A stretch of DNA of 64,000 nt from Ignavibacteria bacterium RIFOXYC2_FULL_35_21. GTDB taxonomy: Bacteria > Bacteroidota > Ignavibacteria > Kapaibacteriales > UBA2268. Of this stretch, positions 27,269-36,366 are shown one piece after another. Every line of letters starts with the position of its first letter. Position 1 is the first letter of the stretch. The notes under the pieces are model-generated. The model saw only the letters and a list, made by a program, of their open reading frames with translations. It was not told the origin of the DNA and made no database searches. The position numbers and the translations under genes are program-made. The DNA lies in assembly GCA_001804705.1 (NCBI GenBank), contig MHAY01000044.1, positions 1 through 64,000 on the forward strand, written 5' to 3'.

Positions 27269-29401
27269 TTACTTTTTCCTAACTACCCTGAAACCGCGGT
27301 TATTAGCCAGGTCCTCGGGGCTTCTGCCATCCCTTTTTGCTGATGCACATTCTGCAGGTGTGTCGCTGAACGAACCGCCGCGAACAACTTTTTCCGGGAA
27401 ACCTGATGAGGGTCCTCTGGGGTCAACATCGGGTGAGGGCCTAGTCTTATAATACTCAAGGTCAAACCAGTCCCAGCACCATTCAAGTATGTTTCCGTGC
27501 ATATCATAAAGTCCAAAATCATTTGGAACTTTCAATCCCACATTATATACTTTATTACCCGAATTATCGCTTGTCCAACCCATTTGGTCAATGTTTCCGG
27601 CAAAATTGGTTGTTGTTCCGGCCCTGCAGGCATATTCCCACTCTGCTTCGGTTGGAAGGCGGAAACCGTTTGCATCCCAATTGCAGGTTACTTCAGTTCC
27701 GTTAATTGTATAGCAAGTATCTAAACCGACAATCACAGACAGCCTGTTGCAAAACTCGAGAACCCTGTACCAGTCAACCTGTTCGACCGGATTTTTATCT
27801 ATCTTAGAATAGCTTGGATCTGAGCCATCCATCACAGTTTTCCATTCTAGCAGAGAGACTTCGTATTTGCCCATATAAAAAGGATATGAAATTGTTACCT
27901 CGTGCTGAGGGCCATCTTCTTCAATTGATGCAGAACCCATATTAAAAGTACCTGAAGGAACTAACACTGTTTGGATAATATAATTTTTTTCCAGGATATT
28001 CAAATTCACTCCATTGCTTATTTTTGAGTCAACATGAATCTTGACAAGCCCGGATGTCGCTCCAACAGGAACCTTTACTACTATTCGTGTATCACTCCAA
28101 CTGACATAATCTGATGATTGGGCATTAATTCCATTAAATTCAACATAACTATTACCTATCGTATCTCCAAAATAGCTCCCGTTAATTCCGATTGACTGCC
28201 CTTCATTCGCCGATTGTACATCAATATAATCAATAAAAGGGTCATCGGGAGCGGGGGGCTGAACTGTTATATTATAAGCATTACTTTCCTTATTATTTAC
28301 AGTAACTATCACAGAACCGCTCGTAGCATTAGCAGGGACTTTTACCTTAATTTCCGTATTTGTCCATGCAGTATATTCCGTGCAAATAACACCATTGATT
28401 TTAACATTGCTATTAGCCATCGTGCTTCCGAAATAATCCCCGGTAATTGTTATGTTTTCTCCGTTCGTTGCAGGATTGGGGCTTATAGTATTAATTACAG
28501 GAGGAGGTAATTCCGGCGGTAGAATTTTTACATAATACTTATTAGACCGTTTCCCGTCAGCACGCCTTACATCAATCGTATCTGATATTACATTTAAGGG
28601 TACTTTGACAATAATTTTACTATCTGACCATAAAGAATATTCTGTACCTAAAAATCCACCGAAATACACATTGCTTGTACCTTTTGTACTGCCAAAACTT
28701 GAACCATTGATAGTTAATTCCTCACCCTGATGAACTGTGTCCGGAGCGACGCTGCTGATATCAGGAAATCCGTTTATTTTATATTCAACTTCATTACTTT
28801 TAACCCAAATACTATCGATTTCAATACTGATAAACAATTTTCCTGAAGCAGTAATGGTTGAAGGAGCCGAAAGAACGATTTTAACATCTGACCAGGATTC
28901 ATAATCATTAATTGAAGGCCTTTCACCTCTCGCAAATTCAACAAAACTGTTCATCCGGGTAGCACCAAAATTTCTTCCATTGATTTCCAATTTAGTACCA
29001 AGTGAAAATGAGGATGGATTTATATTATCAATATAAGGGACACTTGTTGCGGCTGTATCAACAGTGAAATCAACCTGATTGCTGTTTTTCCCGTTGGCGT
29101 TTACTAAAAGTTTACCTGTTTTTGAATTAGTAGGAACTTTGACAGTAATTTTTACATCTGACCACAACATTATATCAGTTGAATTTGCCCTTGCACCTGT
29201 AAATTCGACATAACCGGAGCCTTGTGCAGCACCGAAGTTTTTTCCGTTGATGTCAATTATTGCCCCAATTTCTCCATGGTTTTTTGACAATGTAATGATT
29301 GTCGGGCCGGTTTCAGGAGTAGTGGTATTATCTTCTCCGCAACTTGAAAATAAAAAGAATAAACAAGATACAAGTAAAAATGACAGAATCGTTTTCTTCA
29401 T
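27269..29401 (-). CDS. Lipoprotein with five IPT/TIG domains and a formylglycine-generating-enzyme (FGE/SUMF1) domain
   Basis: A 710-residue lipoprotein (lipobox LFSSCG, Cys ~20). Five IPT/TIG Ig-like domains follow, each with the pattern of KNHGEIGAIIDINGKNFG and VKITVKVPTNSKTGKL. From about residue 480 an FGE-sulfatase domain begins (VPSGTFNMGSASIEEDGPQH) with EVSLLEWKTVM, FRLPTEAEWEYACRAGT, DMHGNILEWCWDW, VRGGSFSD and the final RGFRVVRK. True FGE enzymes use two Cys in RCRGG-like context; here the corresponding Cys pattern is not evident, so it may be a carbohydrate- or protein-binding relative. GAGGAT precedes the ATG. Outer-membrane location inferred. Confidence 0.9.
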   Translation of the reverse strand: MKKTILSFLLVSCLFFLFSSCGEDNTTTPETGPTIITLSKNHGEIGAIIDINGKNFGAAQGSGYVEFTGARANSTDIMLWSDVKITVKVPTNSKTGKLLVNANGKNSNQVDFTVDTAATSVPYIDNINPSSFSLGTKLEINGRNFGATRMNSFVEFARGERPSINDYESWSDVKIVLSAPSTITASGKLFISIEIDSIWVKSNEVEYKINGFPDISSVAPDTVHQGEELTINGSSFGSTKGTSNVYFGGFLGTEYSLWSDSKIIVKVPLNVISDTIDVRRADGKRSNKYYVKILPPELPPPVINTISPNPATNGENITITGDYFGSTMANSNVKINGVICTEYTAWTNTEIKVKVPANATSGSVIVTVNNKESNAYNITVQPPAPDDPFIDYIDVQSANEGQSIGINGSYFGDTIGNSYVEFNGINAQSSDYVSWSDTRIVVKVPVGATSGLVKIHVDSKISNGVNLNILEKNYIIQTVLVPSGTFNMGSASIEEDGPQHEVTISYPFYMGKYEVSLLEWKTVMDGSDPSYSKIDKNPVEQVDWYRVLEFCNRLSVIVGLDTCYTINGTEVTCNWDANGFRLPTEAEWEYACRAGTTTNFAGNIDQMGWTSDNSGNKVYNVGLKVPNDFGLYDMHGNILEWCWDWFDLEYYKTRPSPDVDPRGPSSGFPEKVVRGGSFSDTPAECASAKRDGRSPEDLANNRGFRVVRKK

Positions 29402-29528
29402 AGTTTATCCTCAAAGTTAATATTAAACATTTTAGTTATTGGAATTTTTACAACTAACACACAAAATTGAAATAGGTTGCCAAAAATTTAACAGTTAAAC
29501 AAAATTTTTGTAAAGATAAAGCCAACTA

Positions 29529-30659
29529 TCAAACAACCGGCTTGTCATATATCCTATAAGTTTTGTAATGCTCTCCGTTCATAGTCATAGTCAGTCCGCG
29601 ATTCATCATAACATTATCTTCAAGTATCCAGCCGGCTTCACCATTTTTATAATTTGATACTTTACCGCGTTCAAGAAACTCATAATAAAGAATTGAATCA
29701 ATACCGGTTCTATGATATTCAGGCAATACACCGAGAACAATAATTCTTACTAAATTAATTTTCTTCTTTTTTGTCAGGAGTTGCCATAAACCCGGGAGAA
29801 GTCTCCCTTTTTTGTTATGAATCAGGCATTGATTTATGTCGGGCAAAGCAAGGGCAAAGCCTGCAACTTTACCGTCAGATTCGGCAATGAGAGCGAACCT
29901 TGGGTCCAGAACATGCTTTAAATCATCAGCAAGAAAATCGAACTCTTCGTTAGTCATTCTGACAAAACCCCAATTTGGCTCCCATGCTTTATTATAAACG
30001 TTTTTGAATATTTCAACATCTTTTTTGAATTCTTCATTATTTTTGATGTTCATTTCTCTGATTTTCACTTTATACCTCTGGCGCAGGGAACTCTGAACCC
30101 TTTTCATTTTCTCTGTAACAAATGTTTCCAATGTAAGCTTATAGGCAAACAAATCCTTTGCTTTTTCGAAACCTGCTTTTTCAATCAACCTGTGATAATA
30201 TTCTGAGTTATAGGGCATCATAACGACCGGTGGAAGCTCATATCCTTTGACAAGGCATCCAAGGTCATCGTTTGTCGAAGGATTCATAGGCCCTCTCATA
30301 ACGGTCATTCCATTCTCACTGAGCCACTTCTCTGCAGATTCAAATAAAGCATTAGCAATATCCTGGTTATTAATACATTCAAAAAAGCCGAAAAAACCTA
30401 CGGTATCATTATGTGTTCTATTGTGATTATCGTTTATTATAGCGGCTATTCTGCCAACAACATCATTTCCGGATTCAGCAAGATATAGTTTGATTTTTGA
30501 ATGTAAGAAAAATGGATTTTTATTTACATTCAGCATCTTCATTCTTTCCGAAATAAGAGGAGGTACCCAGTTCGGATGGTTTTTATAGAAATTCCACTGG
30601 CTTTTAACAAAACGCAGCAGGTCTTTTTTATTTTCAACTGTATTAATTTTAAAATTCAT
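29529..30659 (-). CDS. GNAT-like N-acetyltransferase-fold protein
   Basis: A 376-residue cytoplasmic protein. It opens with VENKKDLLRFVKSQWNFYKN and contains WVPPLISERM, GFFGFFECINNQDIANALFE, MTVMRGPMNPSTNDDLG and a C-terminal GNAT-type core (RIIVLGVLPEYHRTGIDSIL), a combination seen in an uncharacterised protein family widespread in Bacteroidota and Chlorobi. The acetyl-CoA binding Q/RxxGxG/A motif is weak (EYHRTGIDSI). Substrate unknown. Monocistronic. Confidence 0.75.
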   Translation of the reverse strand: MNFKINTVENKKDLLRFVKSQWNFYKNHPNWVPPLISERMKMLNVNKNPFFLHSKIKLYLAESGNDVVGRIAAIINDNHNRTHNDTVGFFGFFECINNQDIANALFESAEKWLSENGMTVMRGPMNPSTNDDLGCLVKGYELPPVVMMPYNSEYYHRLIEKAGFEKAKDLFAYKLTLETFVTEKMKRVQSSLRQRYKVKIREMNIKNNEEFKKDVEIFKNVYNKAWEPNWGFVRMTNEEFDFLADDLKHVLDPRFALIAESDGKVAGFALALPDINQCLIHNKKGRLLPGLWQLLTKKKKINLVRIIVLGVLPEYHRTGIDSILYYEFLERGKVSNYKNGEAGWILEDNVMMNRGLTMTMNGEHYKTYRIYDKPVV

Positions 30660-30775
30660 AATATACCAATTATGTAAAAACTTTATAATTTAAACTTAAA
30701 AATTTATTAAAAAAAATTTAAGAAACTTAAAATTAGAAAATAAATCCAAAAGGAAAAAAGATTAATGAAATAAAA

Positions 30776-31552
30776 TTAATCTGATTTGAAGTTTTTCGTA
30801 ATATTATCGGTAATTATTTCAGTAATAAATTCTTTTGGTATGAGTTCGAAACCATCAGCTATTTGAATTTCTTTGCATTTCTTAAAGGATTCGGCAACAA
30901 CAAATAATGGGAGACCAATTTTATTTATTGATTGTGCGAGATATAAAGAGGGAGTACCGTTTATTATATCGCCGGAATACAGAACTGCATCGGCACCAAT
31001 AAGTGCAAAGTCAATTTTAGGGAGATTATCATCAATAAGTATTACATTACATTTGACCTTCAATACTTTTAATTTATCAAGCCAAATAGCACTAAAATCA
31101 ATATCATTCCATATAGATTGAATAACATACACATTCAAGTCTATTCCGGCACAAGCGATAATATTAAAAACATTAGAACTATATGAACAGGTCAATATTG
31201 ATGTATTTTCTTTTTTAAATAGTTTTTCAATTGTAAGATTGATACATTTATCAGAAGCCCTATACATATCGGATTCAAGATTTTTCAGGAAATTCGCAAT
31301 TTCTTTTTTGGCAGATAATTTAGGGAATTCATTGATAAAAATTTTTAATATATTTGTTGGTGCAGCCATATTCGGTTTTGCCAGGAGAAGCTCGTTGGCT
31401 AAAACGAGGATATTTATTTTATTTGATTCATTAAAATAATTTGCAGCATCAGTCAGAAGATTGAGAACATTCCTTGCAATCACAGAGCTTCCGTTTGTGA
31501 AGTCATTTCTGATTTCTACGATTCTTTTTCGGAACTCATAGGGCAGGGTCAT
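30776..31552 (-). CDS. eIF2B alpha/beta/delta-like (sugar-phosphate isomerase family) protein
   Basis: The 258-residue protein has the MtnA/eIF2B/ribose-1,5-bisphosphate isomerase fold: an N-terminal helical part (SSVIARNVLNLLTDAANYFN), then ILTCSYSSNVFNII, VILIDDNLPKIDFALIGADA, VLYSGDIINGTPSLYLAQS and LFVVAESFKKC. The GAD (in ALIGADAV) motif that carries the catalytic Asp in MtnA is present; the catalytic Cys of MtnA would correspond to the TCSYSS region. Substrate not predictable. Starts 11 bp after the stop of the TerB-like gene, in one operon. Confidence 0.78.
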   Translation of the reverse strand: MTLPYEFRKRIVEIRNDFTNGSSVIARNVLNLLTDAANYFNESNKINILVLANELLLAKPNMAAPTNILKIFINEFPKLSAKKEIANFLKNLESDMYRASDKCINLTIEKLFKKENTSILTCSYSSNVFNIIACAGIDLNVYVIQSIWNDIDFSAIWLDKLKVLKVKCNVILIDDNLPKIDFALIGADAVLYSGDIINGTPSLYLAQSINKIGLPLFVVAESFKKCKEIQIADGFELIPKEFITEIITDNITKNFKSD

Positions 31553-31563
31553 CGGCTTATGAA

Positions 31564-31932
31564 TTATATACTCGTTTCGTCTTTATTAATACTAATATCG
31601 AGGTCCCACTCTTTTGCCAGCCAGTCCAATAGCTCAGATTCATTCTCGTCAAAGAAATCAGCTTCAGCTATTTCAAACAAAGTACCGTATATTACTTCAC
31701 GGGCTTCCTGCCTTTCGATATTCATTAAAAACTGCTTAAAACTATCGATGTTCTCAATAATTGACTTGTAATCATGTATTAGTGAGCGGTAATCATGCTC
31801 GCCAAGTTCACTGACGACATTCCTCAGAGCCTCTGTCTCTTCGTAAGAAACGACGTTGTCAGCCATGAGAAGATGCTCGATAAGCCCAACCAGAGCTAAT
31901 TTTTCATCTTTTGTGAATTGATTAATTTCCAT
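31564..31932 (-). CDS. TerB-like tellurite-resistance-fold protein
   Basis: A 122-residue acidic helical protein. ALVGLIEHLLMADNVVSYEE and IYGTLFEIAEADFFDENESE are the two acidic LxxxxxADGxxxxxE segments typical of the TerB/DjlA metal-binding helical fold. Function unknown; these domains are thought to bind divalent cations. It is the first gene of a two-gene unit with the eIF2B-like gene. Confidence 0.65.
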   Translation of the reverse strand: MEINQFTKDEKLALVGLIEHLLMADNVVSYEETEALRNVVSELGEHDYRSLIHDYKSIIENIDSFKQFLMNIERQEAREVIYGTLFEIAEADFFDENESELLDWLAKEWDLDISINKDETSI

Positions 31933-32019
31933 TTTTCCCTCGAATGTGATTAATAATTTATATGCACAAATTAATTTGACGAAGTAATTAAAGTAATATT
32001 AGGTTTTGTTTTTATTTTT

Positions 32020-32355
32020 TTAAAAATCTTCTCCTGACTTAGCCAGGAACTGTCTTTTCTCTTCAATTTTGATTAATTTCTCTTTTACAGCTTTGCCAAG
32101 CTCAATGTGCCTGGAATTTGAATAGTTCATCAGTGCTATAAACACATCTGCCGCTTCGTCTTCGAGTATATAATGTTCGACATTTTTCCCCTTCCAAAGT
32201 TTTTTTTCTGCATTAGCCAATTCGCCGGCTTCGCCGTTTAACTCAAGGCAGAAGAATTCAGGTGTTCTTATGGGAAAAATGTCTTGTTGATATGAATCAA
32301 ATTCTGATTGAATTTTGTTCAATGTATCAAGAGTATCGAGTTTGAAATATTCCAT
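32020..32355 (-). CDS. MazG-like nucleotide pyrophosphohydrolase
   Basis: I start at the ATG at 32355 (111 residues); the open frame to 32379 begins only with TTG. The protein matches all-alpha NTP pyrophosphatases: LELNGEAGELANAEKKLWKG carries the ExxE half, and LEDEAADVFIALMNYS carries the ExxD half, which together bind Mg2+. KEKLIKIEEKRQFL ends the fold. It probably hydrolyses non-canonical NTPs to NMP and pyrophosphate. Monocistronic. Confidence 0.82.
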   Translation of the reverse strand: MEYFKLDTLDTLNKIQSEFDSYQQDIFPIRTPEFFCLELNGEAGELANAEKKLWKGKNVEHYILEDEAADVFIALMNYSNSRHIELGKAVKEKLIKIEEKRQFLAKSGEDF

Positions 32356-32520
32356 AAAATTTAATATATAATGAATCAAACAATAATTTAAACTATAATT
32401 ACGATTGAACTAAATGAGCATTTTAAAGTATAGTGCCAATTATTTATTTTTTCAATTAAGTAAAATAATCTTAATTTTACATTTCAAATTTTTTGTGAAC
32501 AAATAATTTAAAAGAAAGTT

Positions 32521-32904
32521 ATGAAAGAAGCATCAATGATGCGTCTGAGCATAAAATCAGCTCAGTTTTATTCCTACCATGGAGTTAAGGCAGAAGAGCA
32601 GGTGCTTGGCGGGAAATACGAAGTTGACCTCGACCTTTTTTATGACGCAACACAAGCCATAGTTAATGACGACGTGAAGTATGCAATCAATTACGAGGAA
32701 GCATTCTATTGCATCGAGGAAGTCATCGGTGGTGACGAAGGCTACAACCTCGTTGAAACTATTGCAAATGAGATTCTGCAAATGGCTATGGAGAAGTTTC
32801 CAAACCTCGAGAAAGCTACAGTCAGAGTACGCAAGATGAGTGTTCCTATCAGGCGTGTGGTTAACTATATAGAAGCAGAGCAGACTATTACACGTAAAAA
32901 TTAA
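32521..32904 (+). CDS. folB: Dihydroneopterin aldolase
   Basis: A 127-residue folate-pathway enzyme. LSIKSAQFYSYHGVKAEEQV has the catalytic YHG region, KYEVDLDLFYDATQA the substrate-binding strand, VKYAINYEEAFYCIEEVIGG the conserved Tyr/Glu helix, and LVETIANEILQMAM with ATVRVRKMSVPI completes the fold. It converts dihydroneopterin to 6-hydroxymethyl-dihydropterin and glycolaldehyde. An internal Met (codon 6 or 7) is another possible start. folK follows after 17 bp. Confidence 0.92.
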   Translation: MKEASMMRLSIKSAQFYSYHGVKAEEQVLGGKYEVDLDLFYDATQAIVNDDVKYAINYEEAFYCIEEVIGGDEGYNLVETIANEILQMAMEKFPNLEKATVRVRKMSVPIRRVVNYIEAEQTITRKN

Positions 32905-32921
32905 TAAGAGAAATAAATCTC

Positions 32922-33419
32922 ATGCAGAAACCTGTATTTACACTTCTGTCTATCGGAGCAAATATCGGGGAACGCTTTGAAAATATAGAAAAGGCAATTG
33001 AATATCTCTCTTCATCGGGAGTTTTAACCGATATAAAATCTTCTTCCATTTATGAGACTGAACCTGTTGGATACCGGAACCAGCCATGGTTCTTGAATGC
33101 TGTGGTTTCAGGTTACACAACAATTCCAGCCGATTTATTGATGGGAATAATAAAGAACATCGAAGAAATCATTGGCAGAAAAAAACGGGAAAAATGGCAT
33201 GAGAGAGAAATTGACATTGACATACTTCTTTATGGTAAACTGATATATAAAGATAATAACATAACAATCCCCCATCCGAGAATGCACGAAAGAAGGTTTG
33301 TTCTTGTCCCTGCCGCCGAAATCGTGGGGGAGATTGTTCATCCCCAAAGCGGTAAAACTATTAATCAATTATTAAATGATTGTAAGGATAAATCGGATGT
33401 GAAAAAGTTGGAAATATAA
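32922..33419 (+). CDS. folK: 6-hydroxymethyl-7,8-dihydropterin pyrophosphokinase
   Basis: A 165-residue kinase acting directly after FolB in folate synthesis. LLSIGANIGERFENIEKAIE, SSIYETEPVGYRNQPWFLNA, GRKKREKWHEREIDIDILLY (the two metal-binding Asp) and IPHPRMHERRFVLVPAAEI are the family signatures in order. Starts 17 bp after folB, so the two are one operon. Confidence 0.95.
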   Translation: MQKPVFTLLSIGANIGERFENIEKAIEYLSSSGVLTDIKSSSIYETEPVGYRNQPWFLNAVVSGYTTIPADLLMGIIKNIEEIIGRKKREKWHEREIDIDILLYGKLIYKDNNITIPHPRMHERRFVLVPAAEIVGEIVHPQSGKTINQLLNDCKDKSDVKKLEI

Positions 33420-33519
33420 TTTTAATAATCAAAGTATTGTTGCACTTATGTACTATTTAGCTAAAAAACAATAATACACATACAACGTCAGAAATTTAAT
33501 AAAAATATAAAGGTAAATT

Positions 33520-33681
33520 ATGAATAATCAATATCATGCATATTTTGAAAATGACGGTGAATGGTTCATCGGTTATTGCCCTGAATTCCCCGGAGCTAAT
33601 GGTATGGGAAAAACTATTGAAGATTGCCGTCAAAATCTTATTGAAGCTATTAAATTGATTGTTGATGACAGGTTGAATTAA
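33520..33681 (+). CDS. HicB-like small protein
   Basis: A 53-residue protein with the HicB N-terminal fold: EWFIGYCPEFPGANGMGKTI then EDCRQNLIEAIKLIVDD. AAAGG lies 7 bp upstream of the ATG. HicB proteins are antitoxins (or pseudo-RNase H partial folds) paired with HicA; no HicA-like frame lies in the flanking ~120 bp, and the DNA-binding part is absent, so it is an orphan or unrelated regulator. Confidence 0.7.
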   Translation: MNNQYHAYFENDGEWFIGYCPEFPGANGMGKTIEDCRQNLIEAIKLIVDDRLN

Positions 33682-33806
33682 TCACATAAATAGTAAGATT
33701 GAAGCCATTCCAAGACATAATGAAATCCCGGATTTACTCGTTAAAAAAAATTATCAAAAACCTCGAATTACCTGCACTTTAAAAAAAAATTATTTTAATC
33801 ATAATT

Positions 33807-35000
33807 TTAATAACTTAATTGGATTAACTTTTCGCAGGAAATTGTACCTTTAACCAATCTAAAATAATAAATCCCATGAGATAACTTTTTCAATACTTCA
33901 TCCGTATTTAATGAATACTGATATTCTCCTTTTTCTTTCATTTCATTCACCATCGCAGCTACTTCATTACCCAATATATCATAAATTTTAAGTGTAACAA
34001 GAGAACGTTCATTCAGGTAAAATTTGATGATAGTTGACTCATTAACAGGATTAGGATATACTTCCAGAAATTCTTTTTCATTTGTATTATTTTCTACTGA
34101 AGTTTCTGGTCTTGAAGATGCTACTGTCAGTTCATCAACCCACATTGTTTGTTCGACAGGGGAACCATCACCTATATAAGGAAGAATCAGAAATTGGTTA
34201 AATTTCATATTTGGAAATTCACCTGTCCTGAGAGCGGCATTTGGTGCATCAATAATTAGTGTTCCATCATACCAGTAACGGATTACACCATCAGGAATTC
34301 CTTTGCCATTCTGAATACTGTTCAATTTAAAATATGCTTCGATGAAATGCCAGTCATTTTTATAATAGGGACCTATAGAGTCAGAGAAATAATTTGTTGA
34401 AGCTTTCCATTGTTTGTCATTCCAATGATTGGCACCATTCAAATAGCAATCACCAGCAGGGTAAATATCGCTTGTACCATTGCAACCAGCAATTGACCTA
34501 TTTTCTGTAATACCTGATAATTCTACTCCAATATTATTTTCATCAACATTATCACCATCCTGAATGGCAAGTATTGGTTTCCCATTATTATGTTCAATGT
34601 AAGTTGTCAGGTGAGTATATGCAGGACCAACATACTGATGGTCTTCTGTAGTAGTAAAATTAAATTCATGAGGATGATAGAGCTTTTGTGAGCCAATATA
34701 ATTGGTGCTGTACTTCACCCAATAGCTTAGATATACTTCGTCGGAAGGAGTAAATTGAATCCTGCCACCTGCTTTAGGAGTTCTATCACCTTGTAAGAAT
34801 GTGAATTTTGCTGAACTACCTGAATTGCCGATAAAATCAGTTGAATCAAGATAAAAATTTGGTTCGTCGTACCATCCTCTTTTAGAATAATTCTCATCAT
34901 CAAATGATTCATGGAAGAATATGTTTTGAGATTTTAAAGGTATTATTAATACTCCAACCAGAAGAGTCAGACAATACAATGATTTATTGAGGTTAAACAT
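33807..35000 (-). CDS. T9SS-secreted protein with lectin/lyase-like beta-sandwich
   Basis: A 397-residue exported protein, signal peptide about residues 1-24. The mature part starts FFHESFDDENYSKRGWYD and continues with strands such as VYLSYWVKYSTNYIGSQKLY and PDGVIRYWYDGTLIIDAPN, which resemble concanavalin-like glucanase/polysaccharide lyase folds. I do not recognise the exact family. The C-terminal ~80 residues (VYPNPVNESTIIKFYLNERS to EKLIQLSY) are a T9SS sorting domain. The start is 3 bp after the stop of the upstream 72-residue gene, so the two are co-transcribed. Confidence 0.8.
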   Translation of the reverse strand: MFNLNKSLYCLTLLVGVLIIPLKSQNIFFHESFDDENYSKRGWYDEPNFYLDSTDFIGNSGSSAKFTFLQGDRTPKAGGRIQFTPSDEVYLSYWVKYSTNYIGSQKLYHPHEFNFTTTEDHQYVGPAYTHLTTYIEHNNGKPILAIQDGDNVDENNIGVELSGITENRSIAGCNGTSDIYPAGDCYLNGANHWNDKQWKASTNYFSDSIGPYYKNDWHFIEAYFKLNSIQNGKGIPDGVIRYWYDGTLIIDAPNAALRTGEFPNMKFNQFLILPYIGDGSPVEQTMWVDELTVASSRPETSVENNTNEKEFLEVYPNPVNESTIIKFYLNERSLVTLKIYDILGNEVAAMVNEMKEKGEYQYSLNTDEVLKKLSHGIYYFRLVKGTISCEKLIQLSY

Positions 35001-35002
35001 AA

Positions 35003-35221
35003 CTATAAGGATTGGCTGATTGCTTGTTTATTAATCTGTTCATTTTTGTAATCAGAATAATAATTTAATTTGATATTTCTTTTTTTTGAAAGCTCTATCA
35101 CAACGGAATGAGCATTATCAGCCATTCTTCCTGAATCAAATTTATTCTTTTCAGCCAACTTTAATTGCAAATCATATTTTTGTTTTAATATATCATCTAT
35201 TAACATTTCATCACTCCTCAA
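35003..35221 (-). CDS. Small protein of unknown function
   Basis: A 72-residue protein, perhaps starting at the second Met (MLIDDILKQKYDLQLKLAEK). Polar and helical, with no recognisable domain. It is 3 bp upstream of the T9SS lectin-like gene and 23 bp downstream of a 79-residue gene. The pair resembles a small antitoxin/toxin layout but neither partner is a known family. Confidence 0.45.
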   Translation of the reverse strand: MRSDEMLIDDILKQKYDLQLKLAEKNKFDSGRMADNAHSVVIELSKKRNIKLNYYSDYKNEQINKQAISQSL

Positions 35222-35244
35222 GTAATTGTAATGGTGTAACTATT

Positions 35245-35484
35245 TCAGGGACTAATAAACTTTGATGATAAAGACTTCAAATAATTATCCATTCCTTCTT
35301 CAGCTAAAATTGTATCTTCTTCTTCAAAATCAGCATAGTGTTTAAAACTATCATTATAATTATTTTTTTTCATCTTATAATTCGATCTGAATTTAATATA
35401 ATCAATATATGTTGACAGTTCAATAAGTTCTGTGCTACTTAGCGAATTAATACTTTCAATAATATTAGTTCTGTTATTTAACAT
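35245..35484 (-). CDS. Small protein, possibly antitoxin-like
   Basis: A 79-residue protein: IIESINSLSSTELIELSTYI then DYIKFRSNYKMKKN. The first helix plus an xxYIxYLKxRS-type linker resembles DUF2281-like antitoxins, and the acidic tail DFEEEDTILAEEGMDNYLKS is also antitoxin-like. No toxin is recognisable next to it; the 72-residue gene downstream is too polar for a RelE- or VapC-type fold. Confidence 0.45.
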   Translation of the reverse strand: MLNNRTNIIESINSLSSTELIELSTYIDYIKFRSNYKMKKNNYNDSFKHYADFEEEDTILAEEGMDNYLKSLSSKFISP

Positions 35485-35562
35485 TATTATAACCTTTAAA
35501 AATTAACCATATATTTAACGAAAATTGAATAAAATAATTTCAAATTATTATTAAATTAATCA

Positions 35563-36336
35563 TCACCTATTCTTCCACACAGGGCTTCTTTTCTCGCAGA
35601 AAGCATTTATGCCTTCGTTTGCATCTTCGGTTTCCATCAGTTCATTTATGTACATTTGTTCAAGCTTAGGAAGCGAGGTCTTAACAACATCATTGAATCT
35701 TATTCTCGCGGCTTTGACAGCATAGCGAAGTGATGATGCACTTTTGGGGATAATATTTTTTTCAATCCATTCATTTAAAGTTGTCCCCATAGTTTCTATA
35801 TCCTCGAAAACATCATTGAGAAGTCCTAATGCCTTTGCTTCTTCTGCATTGATTATTTTTCCTGTAAGAAGTAAATCTTCTGCTTTTGTCCATCCGATTT
35901 TTAGAGGGAGTAAAAGAGAAGCCGGAGGAGCGAAAACACCGAGAATAATTTCAGGCTGTCCGAATTTTGCTGATTTATCTGCAAAAAGGAAATTGCAGAT
36001 TAGTGCAAGCTCCATTCCACCACCGAGGCACTGACCTGAAATTTTTGCCATTGTGGGAATTGACAAATCAATTAATTCATAAAATAATTTGTGAAAACTG
36101 TCGAGCATTTTTCCTGCATGTTCTTTTGTGTGTTCCGGAACACTTGCACCGAATGAAAAGTGCTTTCCGGCACCTTCGAATGTAATCAGCTTAATGTTAT
36201 TATTAGTTTTAAAATCATTAAAGACTGTGTGTAAATCATTCATCATAATAGCATCGAGGACATTGCCTTTGCCATCATTCAAAGTGATTTTTGCAACTGC
36301 ACCTTCATGCGTAAATTCTAAGGATATTTTTTCCAT
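35563..36336 (-). CDS. dch: Cyclohexa-1,5-diene-1-carbonyl-CoA hydratase
   Basis: The start at 36336 (257 residues) fits the TTGAGGGA site 7 bp upstream; the frame extends four codons further only with a TTG. A crotonase-superfamily protein: KLITFEGAGKHFSFGASVPE and ISGQCLGGGMELALICNFLF are the oxyanion-hole strands, FGQPEIILGVFAPPASLLLP and GKIINAEEAKALGLLNDVFE follow. The SVPEHTKEHA and length agree with Dch/BzdW, which adds water to the dienoyl-CoA produced by benzoyl-CoA reductase. Its role is supported by oah 2.5 kb upstream and bzdNOPQ on the other strand. Confidence 0.82.
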   Translation of the reverse strand: MEKISLEFTHEGAVAKITLNDGKGNVLDAIMMNDLHTVFNDFKTNNNIKLITFEGAGKHFSFGASVPEHTKEHAGKMLDSFHKLFYELIDLSIPTMAKISGQCLGGGMELALICNFLFADKSAKFGQPEIILGVFAPPASLLLPLKIGWTKAEDLLLTGKIINAEEAKALGLLNDVFEDIETMGTTLNEWIEKNIIPKSASSLRYAVKAARIRFNDVVKTSLPKLEQMYINELMETEDANEGINAFCEKRSPVWKNR

Positions 36337-36366
36337 GTCTTCCCTCAATATATTTTCTGATTGTGT

